Of a stretch of DNA of 64,000 nt, positions 59,631 to 64,000 are shown one piece after another. The translations under genes were made by a program, and so were the position numbers. The notes beneath the pieces were generated by a model, which was given only the letters and a program-made list of their open reading frames with translations, searched no databases and had not been told where the DNA came from. The number at the start of each line of letters is the position of its first letter. The first letter of the stretch is position 1. Source of the stretch: a virus; IMG/VR virus record IMGVR_UViG_3300019776_000521, positions 1 through 64,000 of that record; one strand, given 5' to 3'.

Positions 59631-60050
59631 ATGCATATTCAAGCACTTCACAAGGCATTCATTATGCCAACAAAGGGTACCGATCAAGCCGGAGCCTTTG
59701 ACATCTACATGCCCGAAGCAGGTGTCGCCTCTGGTGCACACACCATGTATGGGCTTGGATTCGCAGCTGCCGTTCCCAATTCTCACGTTGCTCTTTTGCT
59801 GCCACGATCCAGCACTGGAGCAAAACATGGGCTGGAACTGAACAACTCTTGTGGAGTAATTGACTCCGATTATCGTGGAGAATGGAAGGCCGTTCTACGA
59901 ACCAAGTCGGGCTTACCGTTTTCCTGGGCTGCAGGTGAACGTTTGCTCCAGTTCATAGTGGTTCCTCTTGCCCAGGTAACCCTGCAACAAGTCGAGATGC
60001 TAGACGATACCAGTCGTGGGACTGGAGGGTTTGGCTCTTCAGGCAAATAA
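59631..60050 (+). CDS. dut: trimeric dUTP diphosphatase
   Basis: 139 residues with all five dUTPase motifs: I TDQAGAFDIYMPEAG, II LPRSSTGAKHG, III GVIDSDYRGEWKAVL, IV AGERLLQFIVVPL and V RGTGGFGSSGK. It hydrolyses dUTP to dUMP and pyrophosphate, keeping uracil out of phage DNA and feeding ThyX (25892-26635). It stands alone in a late region and is read divergently from the portal gene, with only 57 bases between the two starts. Confidence 0.95.
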   Translation: MHIQALHKAFIMPTKGTDQAGAFDIYMPEAGVASGAHTMYGLGFAAAVPNSHVALLLPRSSTGAKHGLELNNSCGVIDSDYRGEWKAVLRTKSGLPFSWAAGERLLQFIVVPLAQVTLQQVEMLDDTSRGTGGFGSSGK

Positions 60051-60131
60051 GAAAGTAGGTTTGAATAAGGCAAGCCAGCCTTTATCCCTCTTCTGCATCT
60101 CAACAGTGTCTTTTGTTTACAAGGATCCTTT

Positions 60132-62915
60132 ATGACAACGAAAAACGTTTCAATCACCCCGGTCTGGTCTCAGATCGCAGACAAAACCGATGGTGAACTC
60201 CTCGTCACCTGGAAAGCGGCTGTATCGGTAGAGATTGCTCTTACCGAACTTGATGCAGTCCCAACCAAGGAAGGGCACATCTTTGCCCGTGAAACTCCTG
60301 TTACCCGCACTTTGCTGGGTGCAGGTTATGTGTGGGCCAAGATCATCCCTGGCAACTCTCCCAAGAAAGTTGTTCTCACGGTCAGCAACAGCCCCTACAT
60401 CAGCAGCGGGGGTGGTGGAGGTGGTTCCGGTACCGATCGGGAACTGGTTGTCTCAACTTACCTTTGCAAGACCGCTTTCACCGGAGCCAGTGTGGGTGAC
60501 ACCATCACGGCTACCCAGATCATCGACGTTACGAGTACCCCAACCAACGTCTCAACCATCTGGCGCAATCAAACCACTGCAGCCAATTTGGCTTCTACTC
60601 CGTCTGCAGTCAACCTGGAACTTGTTGGCTCTGCAGCGCTGACCAATGCGCAACTTCGAGCCGCTGCTGTATCCACTGCCCCCAACGTCAGCCGTGGTAG
60701 TGGAGTCGTAGATGCCAACACGCAGCGAGTAACCCTGGCTTCTGATGGGCCTGGAGTTCAAAACCTAACGGACATCAATGCCAAGACGCCCGCTTTGGTT
60801 GGTGGTGCAGTTCCTGTTACCGGGGCGCTGACCGACACCCAACTGCGTAATAGCCCGGTGCCTGTATCTCCGCAAAACATCACCACCAAGTTCCGGGATG
60901 CTTTTGAGGTCTACTCTCCTGGCCAGAACTGGAATGAAGTCAAAGGCAGTGGCGACCTGATCTACGTGGATGGCAATGCAGCAGCATCAAGCTATCTGGT
61001 TGTCAGCAAGGATCCATTGACCGCAGGTACGGAATCGACTGTTACGTCGATCCTTTCCTTTGATATGCCAATCGAACTTGCAACTGGCGTATCGATGTCT
61101 CAGCGTACTCTGGGTCAAGAGTTTGCAATCGAGATCATCGACACCCAAGCTGCTTTGGCTGCGGCTGCTGACATCGCCATTTCCAGCATCACGCAAGCCA
61201 CCACTGTTCTGACCATAGACACGGTTACCTCTCATGGTTTGAGCGTTGGTCGAGCATTCGGTATCAATGGTTGTAGCAACTTGCTGGCCAACTACCCTGC
61301 TCTGGTGGTTGCATCGGTACCCAGTCCTACCCAGTTCACGGCTACGGCAGGCCCTGGCGGTACTATCCCATCCCAAACCATCACGAACCCAGCTGGAGCC
61401 AAAGGCTCTGTCTATTTGCGTGAACGCTTGGGTCGTGCTCAGAACGGTATCAGCCAGATCTTTGAAAGCGCTACCGTCACTACTGCTTCGTTGTACATTC
61501 GATCGGAAGCAGGTGACGCTCTGCCGTCCGGCACGATTGCAGGTGCTCACGGCGTCACTGTTGGTACGACTGCACCAGTGCAGCTGGTGAACTCGGCATA
61601 CCAGTACGCATTCATTCCGACTTCTGAGTTCCGCATTTACGCTCAAGCCGATCGGGTTCAATGGGCAGACTCTGCAATCGATGCCGTTACTCAAACGACC
61701 TCGCGCTTGCTTCGTACCCAGGTATGCCCTGATCCAAGCGTTGGCTACAAAGTGCGCGTTCGAGCTGTCAACGCCAAAGCATTGACGGTACCAAATGCTC
61801 AAATCGTAACTGCGGTAAAAACCGGCACTACAACTGCAACGATCACTACTGATGTTGCGCACAATCTGACGGCCAATGATCCAGTAGCCATCTACGGTAT
61901 TCGGGATCAAGCAGCTACCAGCTTCCCCAACTTGCTGACTGCCACGGTAGTAGCTTCGGTAGTGAACGCAACCACGTTCACGATTGCGATTGGTACTGCC
62001 GGTACTGCTACCTCCTACGGAGGTTACGTTGCCAAGATCAACGGTGGCAACTTGCCGTCGTCGCTTGGCCACAGCGCAGTCATTGCACAGTCGGCAACCC
62101 TGTCCACTTTGGCTGATGGCACTCGGCAACTGGTTCTGGTCGGCAACACCAACTGGGCCAGCTTGAGCATCGGTGATCTGGTCAACACGCTGGGTGTGCG
62201 CAACGCAACCAACGGTGCCACCCTGGGTGTGGATGGAGCCTGGAAGGTTGCCAATGCGGCTACCACTACGCTGACTCTCGTACTGCCTTTCACTGGCAGC
62301 ATGTCCCTCCCGGTTGATTTTGTTTCGACCAACTGTGGTGGTGGCGTGATCAAGCGTACCGACATGCGCCTGAGCTTTGTGCGTGTGTTTGACTTCGAGC
62401 GGCAGCGAGTGGAACTGCTGGCTCGACCTGTGGGTGACATGGCAGCTGCAGTTCCAGTGGTGATGCAAGGTGGTAGCTTGTCCACCATTGCTACCGTCAC
62501 TGGTGTAACTACGGTGACGACCGTAACTACAGTTGGTACGGTGACTGCAATCACCACTCTGGGTACTCCAGCTGCACCTGCCACACCATTCTTTGTCAAC
62601 TCGACGGCATCGACCAACGGTGCATTGATCTTGACTGGAACTTCCGGGGTGAATGCTTTCTACGCCAGCAACACGGGTGCAGCTGCTGCTTACGTGAAGC
62701 TGTACAACAAAGCCACTGCACCTACGGTTGGAACCGACATTCCAGAAATGGTTGTGACGATTCCGCCGAACGGACAAGTTGAACTCACACCTGGGTTCAA
62801 TGGCTATCGTTTCGCTCTTGGTCTTGGCATTGCAATCACAGCTGGTGTTGCGGATACCGACACTGCTGCTGTTGCTGCTGGTCAAGTCAAAGTCAAACTC
62901 TCTCGCGTTGCTTAA
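60132..62915 (+). CDS. large beta-rich presumed virion protein
   Basis: 927 residues, with AAGGA before the ATG. A small N-terminal domain (1-90) is separated from the rest by a glycine linker (GGGGGGSG, 93-100), and two LTDTQLR/LTNAQLR units occur near 185 and 245. The rest has several Thr/Val/Gly-rich beta segments (TTATITTDVAHNLTANDP) as in phage surface or adhesin proteins. No catalytic motif or known family. Rightward transcription in a late region suggests a separate late unit with dUTPase upstream; N4 also has rightward genes here. Confidence 0.6.
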   Translation: MTTKNVSITPVWSQIADKTDGELLVTWKAAVSVEIALTELDAVPTKEGHIFARETPVTRTLLGAGYVWAKIIPGNSPKKVVLTVSNSPYISSGGGGGGSGTDRELVVSTYLCKTAFTGASVGDTITATQIIDVTSTPTNVSTIWRNQTTAANLASTPSAVNLELVGSAALTNAQLRAAAVSTAPNVSRGSGVVDANTQRVTLASDGPGVQNLTDINAKTPALVGGAVPVTGALTDTQLRNSPVPVSPQNITTKFRDAFEVYSPGQNWNEVKGSGDLIYVDGNAAASSYLVVSKDPLTAGTESTVTSILSFDMPIELATGVSMSQRTLGQEFAIEIIDTQAALAAAADIAISSITQATTVLTIDTVTSHGLSVGRAFGINGCSNLLANYPALVVASVPSPTQFTATAGPGGTIPSQTITNPAGAKGSVYLRERLGRAQNGISQIFESATVTTASLYIRSEAGDALPSGTIAGAHGVTVGTTAPVQLVNSAYQYAFIPTSEFRIYAQADRVQWADSAIDAVTQTTSRLLRTQVCPDPSVGYKVRVRAVNAKALTVPNAQIVTAVKTGTTTATITTDVAHNLTANDPVAIYGIRDQAATSFPNLLTATVVASVVNATTFTIAIGTAGTATSYGGYVAKINGGNLPSSLGHSAVIAQSATLSTLADGTRQLVLVGNTNWASLSIGDLVNTLGVRNATNGATLGVDGAWKVANAATTTLTLVLPFTGSMSLPVDFVSTNCGGGVIKRTDMRLSFVRVFDFERQRVELLARPVGDMAAAVPVVMQGGSLSTIATVTGVTTVTTVTTVGTVTAITTLGTPAAPATPFFVNSTASTNGALILTGTSGVNAFYASNTGAAAAYVKLYNKATAPTVGTDIPEMVVTIPPNGQVELTPGFNGYRFALGLGIAITAGVADTDTAAVAAGQVKVKLSRVA

Positions 62916-62924
62916 AGGAACCAT

Positions 62925-63089
62925 ATGGGAATTACAGAACTCATCACCATTCTCAACAACCGTCTGAACTATCTTGCAATCCAACGCAACGAAGCGTTCT
63001 CCAGGGGCGACCTTTCGATGCTTTCGATGTTCGACGCAGACATTCAAACTACCACGGCTACCCTGAGTCAGCTGCAATCCTTGGGGTAA
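62925..63089 (+). CDS. 54-residue protein after the 927-residue gene
   Basis: The ATG at 62925 is preceded by AAAGGAACC, 9 bases after the upstream stop, and the frame is open for 54 codons. It begins MGITELITILNNRLNYLAIQ and is helical and amphipathic. A strong terminator follows directly. Real from its Shine-Dalgarno sequence and position; function unknown, possibly an assembly partner of the upstream protein. Confidence 0.6.
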   Translation: MGITELITILNNRLNYLAIQRNEAFSRGDLSMLSMFDADIQTTTATLSQLQSLG

Positions 63090-63109
63090 GCTGATCAAAC
63101 CCCAATGAG

Positions 63110-63137
63110 AAAGGCCCCATCAAGGGGCCTTTTTCTT
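63110..63137. terminator. bidirectional terminator between convergent units
   Basis: AAAGGCCCC / GGGGCCTTT, a 9-bp stem with an ATCAA loop, followed by TTTTC on the plus strand and a TCTCATTGGG-type sequence on the other. It separates the rightward unit from the minus-strand gene at 63154. Confidence 0.82.
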
Positions 63138-63153
63138 TGGTGCAATGAAGTGT

Positions 63154-63906
63154 TTAAACCCAGCCGTTGCTCTCCAGCCTGGTGTTCTGGCTTCCCTGAT
63201 CCACACGGAGGTTGAAGGTTTCCAGATCCTTGCAGGCTGCTTCGTACTTAGCAGCGTAGTTGTTTCCTGCATTGAACTCGTTCGTCATGCCTGTGGGCGT
63301 GTGCACACGGCTGGCCACGAACAAAAGCAGCGGAGCCAAGTGGCTGTACGGAAGATCGACTTCAACTGCTTCAGGATCCAGATCACCTTCGTCAGTTACC
63401 AGGATCTTGTGGTTGGCCCGGTAGACCACTTCCAGGGTCGAAGTCTTCAGTTCATCCGGCAGATCCATTGAACCATTCACAATGGCTGAAGGCACACGCA
63501 AAACAAAAGCACTGGGAGTAAACAGAGAGTAGGTGTCCGAATCGTCATTCAAGCCAAGCTCAAAGCCGTCAGCCGTGTACACCCGTTCGATCTTGTGGAT
63601 GTCGTCAATGAACGGTGCAGCAGTGGAGTCCGCGATGTAGCGCACCGGCTCCTTGGATTTCGTGCTGCTCACAGCGTAGCTGCTGTTGATCGGGTAGGTA
63701 GTACGGTTGGCCTGAAGCGTCAGGATCAGCCGGCCCTCCTTCAACGGAAAGCGCTTGTGCAGTTCGGTCAAGCCAAGTCGCACATGCGACAGCACACGAT
63801 CGTAGTTCGCAGCAGAAATCACCCCAGCCTCACCACCCCCAATGCTCAGCTGCGAAAGCTCGCCATATGTCAGCTGGTCAAACACTTCTTTCAGTTTCAT
63901 AGGCAT
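63154..63906 (-). CDS. neck/packaging-region protein, adaptor-like
   Basis: 250 residues, beginning MPMKLKEVFDQLTYGELSQL. IGGGEAGVISAANYDRVLSH, LGLTELHKRFPLKEGRLIL and LPDELKTSTLEVVYRANHK look like podophage head-completion or adaptor proteins that join the portal to the tail. In N4 the comparable place holds a protein beside the terminase gene. The stop of the upstream partial gene lies 4 bases before its start region. Confidence 0.6.
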   Translation of the reverse strand: MPMKLKEVFDQLTYGELSQLSIGGGEAGVISAANYDRVLSHVRLGLTELHKRFPLKEGRLILTLQANRTTYPINSSYAVSSTKSKEPVRYIADSTAAPFIDDIHKIERVYTADGFELGLNDDSDTYSLFTPSAFVLRVPSAIVNGSMDLPDELKTSTLEVVYRANHKILVTDEGDLDPEAVEVDLPYSHLAPLLLFVASRVHTPTGMTNEFNAGNNYAAKYEAACKDLETFNLRVDQGSQNTRLESNGWV

Positions 63907-63910
63907 TCCT

Positions 63911-64000
63911 TAAACAATGTACGACGCTCTGCGATCCACGGGTTCACTGTCGATGTCGAGATCCCACATTCCTCCACCTTTGGTGGATTCGGTCATGGGA
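63911..64000 (-). CDS. partial gene, C-terminus only (possible large terminase)
   Basis: On the minus strand an open frame enters from beyond the window and ends with a TAA at 63911-63913. The visible end contains TESTKGGGMWDLDIDSEP and RRASYIV. In N4 the gene at this place is the terminase large subunit, so this could be its C-terminus; the fragment is too short to judge. Confidence 0.4.

Noticed and set aside
60987-63098. Minus-strand open frame of 703 residues
   Set aside because: It is the antisense shadow of the plus-strand 927-residue gene, is very rich in Ser/Arg/Cys/His, has no family features and no ribosome binding site.
1-64000. Hairpin promoters for the virion RNA polymerase
   Set aside because: N4 vRNAP uses short hairpins with three-base loops; I could not find an unambiguous set in intergenic regions. 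Early genes are probably outside the window.
1-64000. N4-type RNA polymerase II genes (gp15/gp16 homologues)
   Set aside because: No frame with single-subunit polymerase motifs other than the giant protein is seen, so they are absent or outside the window.

Overview
The window is a stretch of a tailed-phage genome related to coliphage N4 (Schitoviridae-like). The call rests on three things. A 3398-residue protein at 37451-47647 (minus) carries T7/N4-type single-subunit RNA polymerase motifs. Its neighbours follow the N4 late order (giant virion RNA polymerase, several internal/structural proteins, N4-gp56-type major capsid, scaffold, small protein, portal). The plus-strand genes match N4 middle genes (MoxR-type ATPase, VWA/metallopeptidase-like partner, SF1 helicase, family A DNA polymerase, PD-(D/E)XK nuclease, primase-helicase, RecA-like ATPase, ssDNA-binding protein). 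The host is probably a betaproteobacterium, inferred weakly from the Burkholderiales-style H-NS-like, Gp49-like and NinX-like small proteins. No host gene is visible.

Layout. (1) 1-13.9 kb, plus: modular repeat proteins, small DNA-binding proteins, ATPases, helicase, DNA polymerase, accessory genes, then a DUF4224-like protein and a tyrosine integrase. (2) 13.8-14.6 kb: a cluster of TGTACTAT-like repeats, a complete tRNA-Arg(ACG) and an HNH-AP2 endonuclease, i.e. a candidate attachment/mobile region. (3) 14.6-15.3 kb, plus: three small coupled genes. (4) 15.3-25.8 kb, minus: lysis cassette (spanin pair, SAR endolysin, holin), a fatty-acid desaturase and the host-recognition genes (S74-domain fibre, repeat proteins, assembly chaperone, J-like tip protein). 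(5) 25.9-37.4 kb, plus: thyX, class II ribonucleotide reductase, nuclease, primase-helicase, RecA-like ATPase, SSB, RuvC-like nuclease, small proteins, an H-NS-like protein, and a 330-nt highly structured non-coding stretch ending in a strong terminator. (6) 37.4-59.6 kb, minus: virion RNA polymerase, a thermonuclease-fused virion protein, internal proteins, capsid, scaffold, portal. (7) 59.6-63.1 kb, plus: dUTPase, a 927-residue presumed virion protein, a small protein. (8) 63.15 kb to the end, minus: a neck/packaging-region protein and the C-terminus of a gene that runs off the window, possibly the large terminase.

How it works together. By analogy with N4, the virion RNA polymerase is ejected with the DNA and starts early transcription. 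The plus-strand genes then replicate and recombine the genome with their own polymerase, primase-helicase, helicase, SSB and nucleases, and with nucleotide enzymes (RNR, ThyX, dUTPase) that raise dTTP and limit dUTP. In N4 the SSB also activates host RNA polymerase on late genes, which here are the minus-strand blocks.

Most unusual points: phenylalanine instead of tyrosine at the sugar-discrimination position of the virion RNA polymerase, which also carries a zincin motif; an integrase in an N4-like phage, itself lacking the first catalytic arginine; a desaturase in the lysis/tail cassette; a nuclease domain on a virion protein; and the structured RNA at 37.1-37.4 kb.
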